Notes: generated by a model from the letters alone, not told the origin. A DNA stretch of 64,000 nt from Methanosarcina barkeri str. Wiesmoor (GCF_000969985.1 NZ_CP009526.1:2914001-2978000); one strand, 5' to 3'; numbered from the stretch's first letter, positions 45,252 to 55,170 are shown. Translations and numbers: made by a program.

Positions 45252-45321
45252 CAGAATCCCTTAGTAGTAGGCATTTTAATTTGAGGACTTGAGTACACAA
45301 ATATTATCCTTTTAACAAATT

Positions 45322-45663
45322 TTAATATCCCTTTAACATAGCCATAAAAATCACAATTACCATACATGCGAAAGAAAAGGCAAGCATAAAGATTGCCTTT
45401 TTCTGTTCTTTTTCTTGTTCTCTGGATAGTTGATCTGGCACTCCTTTTATATACAGCACAAAAATTAATGGCACTAAGACTGATTCTATCCAGAAGAAAT
45501 ACTTAACGTCTTCATAAGATGTCATCCCAGTCATGATCAATAAGATTTGTGTAATTATAAGCCATATTAGAACAATATAAGTTTTGAGAATAGTCCTTTT
45601 ATTTAAAGAAAGAAATTTGGAATTATTTTTATTAAATTGAATATTAGTTTTAGAATCTGTCAA
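45322..45663 (-). CDS. Hypothetical small membrane protein
   Basis: 113 residues with three hydrophobic segments (TYIVLIWLIITQILLIM, FFWIESVLVPLIFVLYI, AIFMLAFSFACMVIVIFMAM) and a charged loop EQEKEQKK. No recognised family. It is preceded by AT-rich sequence; no ribosome site is obvious. Confidence 0.45.
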   Translation of the reverse strand: MTDSKTNIQFNKNNSKFLSLNKRTILKTYIVLIWLIITQILLIMTGMTSYEDVKYFFWIESVLVPLIFVLYIKGVPDQLSREQEKEQKKAIFMLAFSFACMVIVIFMAMLKGY

Positions 45664-45849
45664 TTGTACAACACCCGTATTTATTAAGAAAATAATGTTT
45701 AAAAATTTTTTTATCTAAGTTCCAAGCATTATTCTTAAGTCCACAGTTTCTATTGGACAGTCTCAACTAAATACTTTAATCAATCAACAATATTGACATG
45801 GAATCATGCTGAACTTTTATAGGAAATACTATTAGCATTTAAGATTCTG

Positions 45850-46026
45850 AGGTTGTTTTCTTTATATTGATTCCAACGGTATATTTTGGACTTTTTCCAG
45901 ATTTGAATTAAGGAAGATCCCTTTTTCTACATTGTATTTTTCGCACAGCCTGCGCAGGCAACCTGAACTTGACAGGCAGAGCATACCTATAATCGTTGAA
46001 CATCTCCAGAAACTTGTCAACGATTA
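45850..46026 (+). pseudogene. Start-less reading frame, unknown gene remnant
   Basis: A plus-strand frame without a start ends in TAA at 46026 and reads FSRFELRKIPFSTLYFSHSL and ELDRQSIPIIVEHLQKLVND. Its composition is protein-like and unlike the surrounding AT-rich DNA. Not identified; low confidence. Confidence 0.3.
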
Positions 46027-46369
46027 ATTTAAATCTCCGATCACGCAATTTTCTGCTAACCGCAGACTATCAAAATTTTATATAAAATTATTTGGAAGCA
46101 GTTTCCTAAAGTAGTTCCTCGGTTTGTGTAAAATAATAATTATTATCTGTAATATAAAGTAGCAAAAAAGATATCAAAAGTATTAAATATTAGTTCGTAG
46201 TATAGTTAAGTGTCTCTACCAAACAGACACGAGTAGCATAACAAAGTGTCTCTCCGAATAGACACGATCTAAATCGCCTCCTAGATTGTTGAAAGCACCT
46301 GTATTTCTTTTTGCCCTCTGTCTGCGAAGTAAAACAGACAGGGGCCAGGGTGCTGAATAGAGAATAAGA

Positions 46370-46680
46370 AATCAAATTAGAGATGTTTTCATTGATTATA
46401 TTTTCAAAAGTCCTCTGAATCCCACATCTGTACAAATTACTGTCAACAAATCCGATGCATTCTCTGCGAATATTGTACTCCAACGTAACTGCATATGTCT
46501 AGCCATTTTTTCAGGATGAGTTGTTGAGTTTCTTACAAGAGAATAAATTCTTCTGCTGACGATTAATGTCAATATTGCTGTCCAGATTAAAGCTTCAATT
46601 ACCTGTACATTCTTTGTTTCAAGAACGTCCAGAGCATATTTGCTTTTCAATTACTTAAAGAAGTCAAAGGAGAATACGGT
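46370..46680 (-). pseudogene. C-terminal relic of an IS4-family transposase
   Basis: The minus-strand frame LKSKYALDVLETKNVQVIEAL and LRWSTIFAENASDLLTVI is the known C-terminal part of Methanosarcina IS4-type transposases (given in part). An in-frame TAA replaces the codon before LKSKY. After DLLTVI a frameshift moves the tail (RTFENIINEN) to another frame. The N-terminal part and element ends were not found. Confidence 0.75.
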
Positions 46681-47014
46681 CTTTGATCCTGGGATCTATT
46701 TTCAGTGTTTTCATCTCAACTGTTTTTTCGGAGTACAAAGCAACGGTTTTAGGTCCTAAAGAAATATAAATTCTTACTGATTACTGGAAAAAGATTAGTG
46801 TTAGGTTGGATTCGAAACCACAAAATCCTTTGATGCCGGACTTTGAATCTGTCGTCTTGACTTGCTGGACAATCAATGCATCTTGACTTATCTGCCTCTA
46901 AACAAAAAGTTGGCAGGTTTAATTTATTGTCAGATTTAATCTATTAATCTTTGCGACAACTTTGTGTTAGCTCATTTCTAGAGTAGCCTATGCACTAATA
47001 TAAGTTTTTAGAAC

Positions 47015-47191
47015 TTATACGATAGTAATTGCCCCATGTACACACACATATAAACATACGCCGCAGTCATTGCATTTATCTTCAAGGACAAATGAAACAT
47101 CATTGTCGTTGATGGAAATTGCACATACAGGGCATTCACCTATACAGCTTCCACAACTAGCACAGGACTCGGGATTAATTTTTGCTACCAT
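47015..47191 (-). CDS. Small 2[4Fe-4S] ferredoxin
   Basis: 58 residues. Two cluster motifs: C10-x2-C13-x2-C16-x3-C20-P and C40-x2-C43-x2-C46-x3-C50, with the second lacking the usual Pro after the last Cys (CVHG). The N-terminus MVAKINPESC is standard for clostridial-type ferredoxins. It carries electrons in methanogenesis or for redox enzymes. GGGAG lies about nine bases before the ATG. Nearest redox partner on the same strand is the EchC-like gene 3.8 kb away. Confidence 0.9.
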   Translation of the reverse strand: MVAKINPESCASCGSCIGECPVCAISINDNDVSFVLEDKCNDCGVCLYVCVHGAITIV

Positions 47192-47442
47192 GGCTTTTTA
47201 CTCCCTACTTTATCAGTATGTTAATTTGATTTACTGAATTTTATATAAAGACAGCTGTTGGTTCTGGTAGTCTTAAGGCTAAATTAAATTTTCAGTAAGT
47301 ACAGATAGGGGGCATCAGGTATTTTCCTATCCGGAAATCCATTTCCTTATTCTGACTTACTAATATTAAAATTTATACATTTTATTAATCTTCGAATATT
47401 CCAATGTAAGTAGGCGAGGAAACTCAGAAATTATAATGAACT

Positions 47443-47805
47443 TTCTAGAAATATAGAATTGATTTTGGAATCGAAGCAATAGTATAATGAATCAGGCTGT
47501 AAGTTACGGGAAAAACAAATAACCTGGGGATCTATTCTGCGATTGAAGACTAGAGAGTTAGCCCGTTACCTAGCGAAAAGACCAAAAATTTAGATTTTGT
47601 TAGTCCTGGTTATTGGGTTCAGAGAGCATATTCTCAAGAGGCGAGACAAAAGATACTCAAGGTTTCATATTCCGATTGGAAAAAGTTAGGGTTTTCGAAG
47701 AGAATTTTACATTACATGAAGCAGAATACTAAAAGTGGTAAGCTTTGTTCCCTAAAGAGCCATGTTTTGGAGAGAGTTCAGGCCCGGAAAAGCTTGGTTT
47801 TATAG
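47443..47805 (+). pseudogene. cas1: Relic of cas1 (CRISPR integrase), C-terminal half
   Basis: The conceptual translation, with two or three frameshifts, reads NQAVSYGKNK, then WGSILRLKTRELARYL, then YWVQRAYSQEARQKILKVSY, SDWKKLGFSKRILHYMKQN and SHVLERVQA. This follows the C-terminal helical domain of archaeal Cas1 (R-x2-TRE, SYSDWKKLGFSKG-LHYMK). Stops at several points and loss of the N-terminal half show decay. No CRISPR repeat, cas2 or other cas gene is within the window. Confidence 0.6.
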
Positions 47806-47933
47806 GAGTAGGTTAAGGTTTAGAGGAGCTAAGTTTTAAGGCCTAAATAGAGAATCAGCAGAAGAACCGGATGAAGGCGAAAAAGAAAAAAGGAGATATA
47901 AAAGGCAAAAAAGCTGCCTTAAAAAGATTATTT

Positions 47934-49565
47934 TCAAGCAATTGCCCTCAACTTTTCTAACCCTTCATCAATCTTATCCTGAGCTTCTTCAATGATCTTT
48001 ATAAGCTCTACACGCTTTGAAATTTCCTTCCCTTCGATACCAGGTATTACCGCTTTTATGGCAGGGCTAACTCCAGATGTGCCCACCTGGAATGTTATGA
48101 TCTGGCCGGGTGCTGAGATGTTGGAGATGATCAGGCCGGACTCCGAGCCGTCCCACAAGTTAGAGGAGGGCAGAGTGTTATGGCTTATGGTAATGCCCGC
48201 TGTCTCTTTGAAGAGATCTGTCTCGTCCCCCATATTCCGGTTGGTTTCAAGGTCCAGATGTCCGTCGGCCTGAAGCAATCCGCACTGATAATGCTTGGTG
48301 GGAGTTCCTCCCTGCCATTCATTGGAACCCAATGTATCACAATGATATACAGCCAGACCGCTGGAAATTATATATTTATCAAGGCTCAACTGAGACCTGT
48401 TTTCAATCAAGAAGAATTCATTGCAGAACTCTTCATCATGGCATTTCCTGCTTTTAAAGATATAGGCAGTATTGTAGTCTCCATGCGCTACCTGGTACTC
48501 GCCAGGTTTGTCCAAGAGAACCACGTTGTCGCACCAGCCCACAAGATAGCGCAAATAGGCACATACCGGGGATGGTGTCCTTCCACTATTGTTATGGTTG
48601 CCAGCGCTCATGAGGCAGTAATACCCGAGACCTGCGCTCTTTTCAAAGTCGCCATCTCTGACGCCGTAGTCATAGATGTCTGGCCAGCGGCAGAGCATAT
48701 GGCCGTTCTCATGGCAGAGTGTGCCTATGCTCAAGTCTTCTTTGCTACGGCCAAGGCTGGAAAGCATATAGAAATGGGTCTTCATGTCGCCGCGAGAGAT
48801 ATCCAGGTAGTAATTATGGGGCCATAACTCTCCTATGTACTGGGTCTGACCTGCATAGAGGAAATTGATAGCATCCACTATTTTCTCACCCCTAGAGTCG
48901 AACTCCTTTAGATTTACGCCGCTGGCTATTGCCAGGTCCAGGGCTTCTTCGACCAGGAGATGGGCGACATAGTATTGCCGGTTCTTGCTCAAGGTTACCG
49001 GCCCGACTACTACATTGGTGTAATTCAGCTTTCCTCCAGACATGAGTTGAAAATACTCTCGGACGGAGCAGAAATTACCGTTTTCGGTGTAATTTTCTCC
49101 GTTGAGCATTCTATCCACATCCTCTCGGATGACAGTGCTTTTGACATCTTTGAACTGGACCAAAATGGTCAATCCTTTAATATCTCCCTCGGATAATCTG
49201 CGACCCTCAAGAAGACCCTTATTAGGCCCGAAGGTCTTGAGAGTAGCCGTGGGCTGGTACGGCTCTGCCGGTGGATTCATCTTGACATACCTGGCCTCGA
49301 ACTTGTCATTTCTTACCTGCTCGGACTCCTTGAGATGCCGCCAAATCTTCTCGGGCGGAGCACGGCTTAAGTCCACCCCGCTGGAGACGAATTCGCCTTT
49401 GATCAGATATGCGTAGCAAAACCGCCCTAAATCGACATCATAAACCACGGTATATCCGTTAAGGTTCTCGTAGCGGGAATAGAATTCATCACCAAAAACT
49501 CTAAGCTTTACATCAGGTCCCTTCTCCTGAGAGAAGGTGAGTATCTCCCCAGTTATTGCACTCAT
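47934..49565 (-). CDS. M6 family metalloprotease domain protein
   Basis: 543 residues. The zinc motif is LCHENGHMLCRWPDIYDYG (HExxH at 287-291 in the longer frame, with the Asp typical of M6, immune-inhibitor-A-like peptidases). It is followed by LMSAGNHNNSGR (Met-turn). The N-terminal 100 residues precede a domain start at LTILVQFKDV, as in other M6 proteins. The C-terminal helix (IKIIEEAQDKIDEGLEKLRA) is a coiled coil. No signal peptide is visible, although the family is normally secreted. ATG 49565 has GGTGG ten bases upstream; TTG 49571 is less likely. Base composition is more GC-rich than the surroundings, suggesting transfer. Confidence 0.82.
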   Translation of the reverse strand: MSAITGEILTFSQEKGPDVKLRVFGDEFYSRYENLNGYTVVYDVDLGRFCYAYLIKGEFVSSGVDLSRAPPEKIWRHLKESEQVRNDKFEARYVKMNPPAEPYQPTATLKTFGPNKGLLEGRRLSEGDIKGLTILVQFKDVKSTVIREDVDRMLNGENYTENGNFCSVREYFQLMSGGKLNYTNVVVGPVTLSKNRQYYVAHLLVEEALDLAIASGVNLKEFDSRGEKIVDAINFLYAGQTQYIGELWPHNYYLDISRGDMKTHFYMLSSLGRSKEDLSIGTLCHENGHMLCRWPDIYDYGVRDGDFEKSAGLGYYCLMSAGNHNNSGRTPSPVCAYLRYLVGWCDNVVLLDKPGEYQVAHGDYNTAYIFKSRKCHDEEFCNEFFLIENRSQLSLDKYIISSGLAVYHCDTLGSNEWQGGTPTKHYQCGLLQADGHLDLETNRNMGDETDLFKETAGITISHNTLPSSNLWDGSESGLIISNISAPGQIITFQVGTSGVSPAIKAVIPGIEGKEISKRVELIKIIEEAQDKIDEGLEKLRAIA

Positions 49566-49759
49566 CTTCAACCATCCACCTAGTATTGGCTTTAAAGCGT
49601 TTTGATAAAATATTCTATAAACTGTTTAACTTTCTCTCACGAGAGCTGATTTTGCTCTGTAGAAATCCCCTGAAATAATGGATTTACATCAATTTGAACT
49701 GAATAACTCGGCGCGTTTTTGTTCATCTATTCCCAGTCTCTTATAGCTGATTACAATAG

Positions 49760-49874
49760 TTTTCTACAGATAGGTTTTCTACAGATAGGTTTTTTACAGA
49801 TAGGTTTTCTACAGATAAGTTTTCTACAGATAGATTTTCTACAGATAGATTTTCTACAGATAGATTTTCTACAA
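49760..49874. repeat. Eight 15-bp tandem repeats, TTTTCTACAGATAGG
   Basis: Eight nearly perfect copies upstream of the M6 protease gene (about 190 bases before its start). A short plus-strand ORF over it (GFLQI repeats) is only the translated repeat. Confidence 0.92.
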
Positions 49875-50357
49875 AGCCGCTTTAACTATGGTTTTTTATT
49901 CCATTGGTTAATATAGAACCAATGTTGGTTTTTCGCTTTTTCGAGTGGGTAATTTCCATTCATCTCCTGAATGTTAAAGTAGCATATATAAAATTTAGAA
50001 ACATTTGTTGTTTACACTCACATCCAGGCTTGATATTTCTCTTTTTGGTCTGTACTTTCTAATAAACAATTTTTTTCAACCCGCACAAAATATTAAATAA
50101 TAGCTATATTTTTATTAAATATATTAATATAAAATAACCTACGAAATTATACTTAGAATCGGTCATTTGTATTGAGAATTCTTTCTTTTATGTTTAATTC
50201 CATTTTTTCAAGAAATCTAAAGCTTTTTTAATAACGTGGAGAGGATGTCTCTATTACGGCGACTGGTGCAACAGAATTTACGAGTTCTTACTCAAGTTTA
50301 GGAGTTACGCAGTTGGCGCTTCGCATATATTTTTTACTAACTCTAAAAGTATCCGAA

Positions 50358-50660
50358 TTAATTTAACGTGCATTGAGAATTCCTTAAATATTCCATCACT
50401 ACCACTCTTTCAATTTTCATAGCACTTTCAAACCATGATATTCCACTTTTGATTCTTTGTAATTCCAGTCTAAGAAAAGCTCTTGATGAGAACATTATAT
50501 GTGCTCTTTGTGACTCTTCCTTTCTTGCCTGTTCCTTTCTTACCTGGCGTTTTTCGACACCACAGAATTACTTTATTCCTCTATGATATTCCTCAATTTT
50601 CCACGACTTCTTTGCCAAATTCCCATGTTTTGATTTATTCATCCCCTGCACATCTGTAAT
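50358..50660 (-). pseudogene. C-terminal relic of a DDE transposase (IS4/IS701 type)
   Basis: The frame reads KKSWKIEEYHRGIK, then an in-frame stop where the family has Gln, then FCGVEKRQVRKEQARKEESQ, RAHIMFSSRAFLRLELQRIK and SGISWFES. This is the C-terminal E motif region of DDE transposases. About 100 codons remain; the N-terminal part is lost. The GTTACGCAGTTGG stretch at 50306 resembles the end of the pdaD-type MITE and might be a terminal remnant. Confidence 0.7.
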
Positions 50661-50756
50661 CTAAGCAGAAAAGCGAAGAATTAAGGGAGAGAGGTAATTC
50701 ATTTGGAATACTCACCGGAATTAGCTGTGGGGGATGTGTATGGCGAAAAGGCATGA

Positions 50757-50882
50757 AAAAATACGAGAGAAAAGGAAACAAGAAAAATTAAAAAAATAAA
50801 AACAATAACAGATGAAACAAAAAATACGAGAGAAAAGGAAACAAGAAAAATCAAAAAAAATAAAAACAATAACAGGTGTAAC
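50757..50882. repeat. Two-copy direct repeat of about 62 bp, A-rich
   Basis: Unit beginning AAAATACGAGAGAAAAGGAA, two copies with few differences, downstream of the EchC-like gene. Short minus-strand ORFs over it are Phe/Leu/Ser-rich translations of the repeat. Confidence 0.9.
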
Positions 50883-51034
50883 AAAAAAACTGAAAAACAA
50901 TAATGGACGAAAAAAGATACAGAAAATCATAAAATGAAGCAGAACCGAATAAATGAAGCAGAACCGAATAAAAGAAAAAACACAAATGGACGGCTCTTAT
51001 ATAACTAAGTCAAAAAGCCTATACCACTTTTGCT

Positions 51035-51526
51035 TCAGCTTGGTGTGTCCAGGGAATCACAAGGTGCCGGGCCCTCATTTCTTTTGAGTTTTACCTCTTT
51101 TCCTTTAATATTCCTTTTCTTCTTATCTTCTAGAATCGGAAGAGCCGCAATGATTCCATCAAGTATGGCTTCAGGTCGTGGGCAGCAGCCTGGAACATAT
51201 ATGTCTACGGGTATAACCTGATCCACTCCGCCTATTACATTATAGCAGCTATGGAAAATCCCACCTGTGGATGCACAGGCGCCAACTGCTATAACAACTT
51301 TTGGATCAGGAATCTGGTTATATATATTTATAAGCACATTAACATTTTTGTAATTCACTGCGCCTGTAACCACCATTATATCTGCTTGCTTAGGGGTACC
51401 GATGTTTAACACACCAAATCTTTCAGCGTCATATAGGGGAGTAAGACAAGCTATTACTTCAATATCACAGCCATTACAACTGTTACAATTCACATGTACA
51501 ATCCATGGAGATTTTGCTAACGACAT
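51035..51526 (-). CDS. EchC-like [NiFe]-hydrogenase small subunit (NuoB family), orphan
   Basis: 163 residues. Proximal-cluster ligands as in NuoB/EchC: NCNSCNGCD (Cys14, Cys17, Cys20), VGACASTGG and VPGCCPRPEA. The close fit to the EchC subunit of the Methanosarcina energy-converting hydrogenase (PLYDAERFGVLNIGTPKQAD) sets it apart from FpoB. The subunit would hold the [4Fe-4S] cluster passing electrons from ferredoxin to the [NiFe] site. No other ech gene is in the window. The C-terminal 30 residues after LPILEDKKK differ from a normal end and may be neutral extension. Ribosome site weak. Confidence 0.8.
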   Translation of the reverse strand: MSLAKSPWIVHVNCNSCNGCDIEVIACLTPLYDAERFGVLNIGTPKQADIMVVTGAVNYKNVNVLINIYNQIPDPKVVIAVGACASTGGIFHSCYNVIGGVDQVIPVDIYVPGCCPRPEAILDGIIAALPILEDKKKRNIKGKEVKLKRNEGPAPCDSLDTPS

Positions 51527-52129
51527 AAATATTTCTCTTTTGTGTTATTTTCATCGGAGCAATAGATAAGATTATTACATTTACCCTGCGTTCCATAGTA
51601 TATTTCTCAGTAGGGATTTTGAAACACATTCAGGTGACCTAAAATCTAATGTAGCTCGATGAAAATTGAATACAATTAAGAATTTATAGAAAATTATTTT
51701 ATATAAAACTAATTATAAAAAGAGTTTCAAACTACTTCTTATGATTAGGAGAGAATTATGATTAAGAGATAATTATCTGAAAATTAAAAAAATCTCCACT
51801 AGTTTGAATCGGTGGCATGATCCCTTTTTTCTTGAACTATATAGTGGGACTAAAAAACCCCAGGGTGAAGTTCTGCTAATATCTAAAAACAACAAAGTTC
51901 CGAAAAACGACACAGCTCCGAAAAAATAAATGACCCTGTCAAGTGTCATAGGTTTATAAAAGAAAGATGAGATAGGTACTTTTCATTTTAATAACTTATT
52001 GATTACTTTTACTTTAATTATTACTCTATTATTCTTGGAAAAATATTTCATCAACCCAGAACTTGACAGAGCCTTCTTATTATATGTATAATTTCAAAAA
52101 AAATAAATTAAATAGATATTTTAAGTATT
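51527..52129. other. Intergenic region
   Basis: 600 AT-rich bases between the EchC-like and AhpD-like genes. CTTATGATTAGGAGAG and ATTATGATTAAGAGAT are short direct repeats near 51740-51770. No gene recognised. Confidence 0.45.
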
Positions 52130-52477
52130 TTATTTCAATAATTTCAGGGCTTCTCGGCAAGCAGCAACAGCCGGAGCTCCTGAGGTGATAAAGATAACTT
52201 CCATGGCTTCCATGATTTCTTCCTTAGTGACTCCATGATTAAGAGCACTTTTCATCTGCGCCACCGTACAGGCCTCACACTGTTTAGATGCCACAACTGC
52301 AAGAGCCATAAGGATTTTTGTTTTTGCAGGCAGAGCTCCATCAGCCAATAATTTTCCATCACAACGTCTGTACTTTGAAAGAAACTCAGGATCAAGTTCC
52401 TCAAGTGTTTCTAAGATCTGAGGTTTAAATCCCATTTTCTTTTCTATACTCTCTGTTACTGTTTTATGGTCTGCCAA
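52130..52477 (-). CDS. Carboxymuconolactone decarboxylase/AhpD-like protein
   Basis: 115 residues, all-helical AhpD fold. The redox motif QCEAC (Cys67, Cys70) followed by His81 in [16 protein letters not shown] matches AhpD-like peroxidase reductases rather than true decarboxylases. It probably helps reduce peroxides or thiols in this strict anaerobe. Start TTG 52477 with AGGTGG five bases upstream. Next to Cys-rich small proteins on the same strand. Confidence 0.87.
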   Translation of the reverse strand: MADHKTVTESIEKKMGFKPQILETLEELDPEFLSKYRRCDGKLLADGALPAKTKILMALAVVASKQCEACTVAQMKSALNHGVTKEEIMEAMEVIFITSGAPAVAACREALKLLK

Positions 52478-52742
52478 TTATGCCACCTACCTTTGGAATA
52501 ATATATAAAATTATATTATATAGAATTATATTAGATATTTCTTTTTATATTTAAAAGTTAACTCTTAAATAAAGAACGATACTACTTAACTTCATAGGTA
52601 AATCTATGATTGAACCCGTTCCAAATTATTTTCAAACCTTATAGATTAGTACTTAGCGGTAAGGAAATAATGCCAATAATATTAAATTGGAACTAAGCCT
52701 TCAGTCTAATGAATAAGCTGTCGGAATTTCAAAACCAGCTTT

Positions 52743-52964
52743 TTAGACGCAGCCTATGTCTCCAATAGTTGCATCAATGCACTCACGACACATCATTCTG
52801 GGAAGATCTTTTTTTAGTGTCAAATGGGGAAGTGGATATCCTCCTTTCATAGGTAACTCTACTTCTTTAATATGATCTATACAGAGACCTTTTCCACAGA
52901 CAATACAAACCCCTACTGCCTCACTTTCTTTGTTTTCTTCAGCGCAATCATAACACTTCAGCAT
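52743..52964 (-). CDS. DUF2180 zinc-ribbon-like protein, paralogue 1
   Basis: 73 residues with CYDC near the start, CIVCGKGLCIDH in the middle and MMCRECI near the end: three Cys pairs plus His, like B-box/DUF2180 zinc-binding proteins found in methanogens. AGGTGAT precedes the ATG. It is closely related to the gene just upstream (12 bases away), with which it surely forms an operon. Molecular role unknown. Confidence 0.8.
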   Translation of the reverse strand: MLKCYDCAEENKESEAVGVCIVCGKGLCIDHIKEVELPMKGGYPLPHLTLKKDLPRMMCRECIDATIGDIGCV

Positions 52965-52975
52965 TCGTTATCACC

Positions 52976-53206
52976 TCAACAAACCTCATTAAATAGGCAG
53001 TTTTCCTTCAGGGCTTCATGGCAAGAATAGCACATAATTCTTTTAATATGCTCAATGTCAGGCTTCAGCTCAATTGGATAACTTCCTTCCCAAACAGGAG
53101 TTTCCTCACGGATAAGATGCTCTTTGCAAACCCCTCTACCACATGCAATACAAATCCCAACGGCGTCTGTATCTTTACCTTCTCTGGCACATTCATAGCA
53201 TTTCAT
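52976..53206 (-). CDS. DUF2180 zinc-ribbon-like protein, paralogue 2
   Basis: 76 residues with the same cysteine layout (CYEC, CIACGRGVCKEH, IMCYSCHEA) as its downstream neighbour, and two additional cysteines in the last ten residues. GGAGG sits six bases before the ATG. Tandem duplication. Its start lies about 110 bases from the desulforedoxin-like gene, so the three may share a promoter. Confidence 0.8.
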   Translation of the reverse strand: MKCYECAREGKDTDAVGICIACGRGVCKEHLIREETPVWEGSYPIELKPDIEHIKRIMCYSCHEALKENCLFNEVC

Positions 53207-53317
53207 AGCTTTCCTCCAGGTAAGAAAATTTGTTTATTTATCTGAAAATTTGATTATAATGGATGAAAGTATAATTTATTAATTAAGCTATATGTTAATC
53301 AAGCTATATGGATGATT

Positions 53318-53446
53318 TTATTCCTCACTAACAAGAGTCATTTCCTGACCACAACAGACAAGAGTTCCTCCACCTACTTCTTCTACTATAACTTCGTTAC
53401 CGCATATCTCACAAATATATCTTTCTCCTTTAGCAGATACACCCAT
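53318..53446 (-). CDS. Desulforedoxin-like mini-protein
   Basis: 42 residues, a single desulforedoxin / desulfoferrodoxin N-terminal domain: ICEICGN (Cys12, Cys15) and LVCCGQEM (Cys31, Cys32) bind one iron as Fe(Cys)4. GGTGA lies before the ATG. Small rubredoxin-like iron proteins donate electrons to superoxide or peroxide reductases. The redox-type neighbours support an oxidative-stress role. Confidence 0.85.
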   Translation of the reverse strand: MGVSAKGERYICEICGNEVIVEEVGGGTLVCCGQEMTLVSEE

Positions 53447-53754
53447 AAACTTTTCACCTTGGTTTTTTTCTAAGTTATTATCTCAAAGCAGTTTAATTAA
53501 ACTTTCCCATTGCTGAAATTATTTAGTTTTTGATAAACAATCAAAAAATTCAAAGCTGATTTTCTGAAAACGTTAATGGAAAAAAATTAAGTTTGTTATG
53601 GGGCGAGATCTTAAAAGACATATGCCTTTATGCACCGTGGAAGAATTATCAAAGAACAAAGCACTAATATCTTTTTATATTTATTTTTAAATATGGAATG
53701 TGCTTATTTTCTGATTTTGTTAAAGACTCACCCCACTAGCTGATAAAAGCCTGC

Positions 53755-53877
53755 TTATCTGCAGGTGTCAAGAAGACCTTTCTTTTTACCTCCCCTTTGT
53801 TCAGAGGGACGTATCGGTTCAACTTTGGCTTCTTCTTCCTCTATTTCTTCCTTCTTTTCTTCTTCATGGTGGGTCAT
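53755..53877 (-). CDS. Small highly charged protein (40 residues)
   Basis: The sequence starts MTHHEEEKKEEIEEEEAKVE, followed by a basic tail with RGGKKKGLLDTC. GGAG sits eight bases before the ATG, and the frame ends cleanly with TAA. The acidic-then-basic layout and the good ribosome site favour a real microprotein. Function unknown; it may belong to the redox cluster downstream (300 bases away). Confidence 0.55.
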   Translation of the reverse strand: MTHHEEEKKEEIEEEEAKVEPIRPSEQRGGKKKGLLDTCR

Positions 53878-54415
53878 AGACTCAACTCCTATATCAGTTA
53901 TACTTTTAGCAATTTTTATAAATTATATAGTTTGATCAAATATCTATCAACCTTCAAAGGGTTTTCAATTTTTATGTTATGTTCAAATTGTTCCTGCCAA
54001 ATTTTCTTAGATATATTGACAGTTTTTTCCCATACCTCCTTCTGACCAATAAAGCATCAATTGAACCAAATTTGAAAATATCTACATGGTCAAGAGATTT
54101 TACTATCCTGGTTTATTATCCTGGGATCGCAAAATTTGAGATTGATTCCACTAGCAATTAACTGATATCAACCAAATTCCTTTCATGTTACAATAAATAA
54201 TTCTCCCAGTAGTTACTCAATTATCCTCTTAATTATTTTAAATTATTTATATGAAAAATTGTTTCTTAACAAAAGACAGTTGAGCATAAAATATTTTAAA
54301 GCCGAAAAATAATTTTATATTAATTAAGTATTGATAATTATCTATAAAATCATTTTTTCCTTGCACAGGTACTACAATAAAACCTACGCATTGAGACATT
54401 TCTAAAACAAATTTT

Positions 54416-54480
54416 AAATAAATGAGAGAGCAGATAAACGAGAGAGAAAATAAATGAGAGAGCAGATAAACGAGAGAGAA
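54416..54480. repeat. Two-copy 32-bp direct repeat, AAATAAATGAGAGAGCAGAT
   Basis: Two exact 32-bp copies, each containing internal GAGAGA motifs. Confidence 0.9.
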
Positions 54481-55170
54481 AACGCTTCAGATTATAGAAT
54501 TAACAGGGCCTTAGATCTTATAGATTGCTTTAACTAAAACAGACTTAGAAATGATTGAAAAATATCAAAGAGGAACATGAAGTGAGAAGGCAGCAAAAAG
54601 AGTAATGTAGGGAGCCCGAGATCACCGCATCCATGAACTGTATCCCCAGTAGCCCTTTAAACAGTATTCTCAAACGCTGTTCAAAGAAGGATAGGTGATT
54701 ACACAGGCAATCATTATGTGGTGTGGTAGATTCTAGTTTACCCTTTTACTTAGCCTTCACAACTCCTGAATATACTAATAATTTAAAATATTTGAAATTA
54801 TTTATAACAAAAATTCTTATCAAAAAAATATTTTTTTCAAGCCAAAGATTTCAATGCAAAAAATTATTATGTATGTATATTTATAAGGAAAATATTTTTG
54901 GTAAAAATAACCTGGTGAATGCCCACTTATTTATGCTCCTATACTGCTAAACCACATGCAAATTATGTTCTTTGATTCCTTTTAAGCACTATAAGCCATC
55001 TATTTGCTTAATAAGAATATTTACAAGTTGCAGATCAAGAATATTTAATTTTCAAAATCGATTTTCTTGAAAATGACAATACTATTATCCTAAATAATCA
55101 AGGTGTGTTGGTATTAAAAGAAGTATAAACATAGTTTATAAACATGATTTAGATGATATCTAAATTAGTC

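Noticed and set aside
46190-46483. 97-residue minus-strand ORF
   Set aside because: Only a short segment (RTFENIINEN) is meaningful, as the frameshifted tail of the IS4-type transposase relic.
52608-52640. CCCGTTCCAAATTATTTTCA as another copy of the GACCC MITE end
   Set aside because: Similarity covers fewer than 20 bases and no second end is found.
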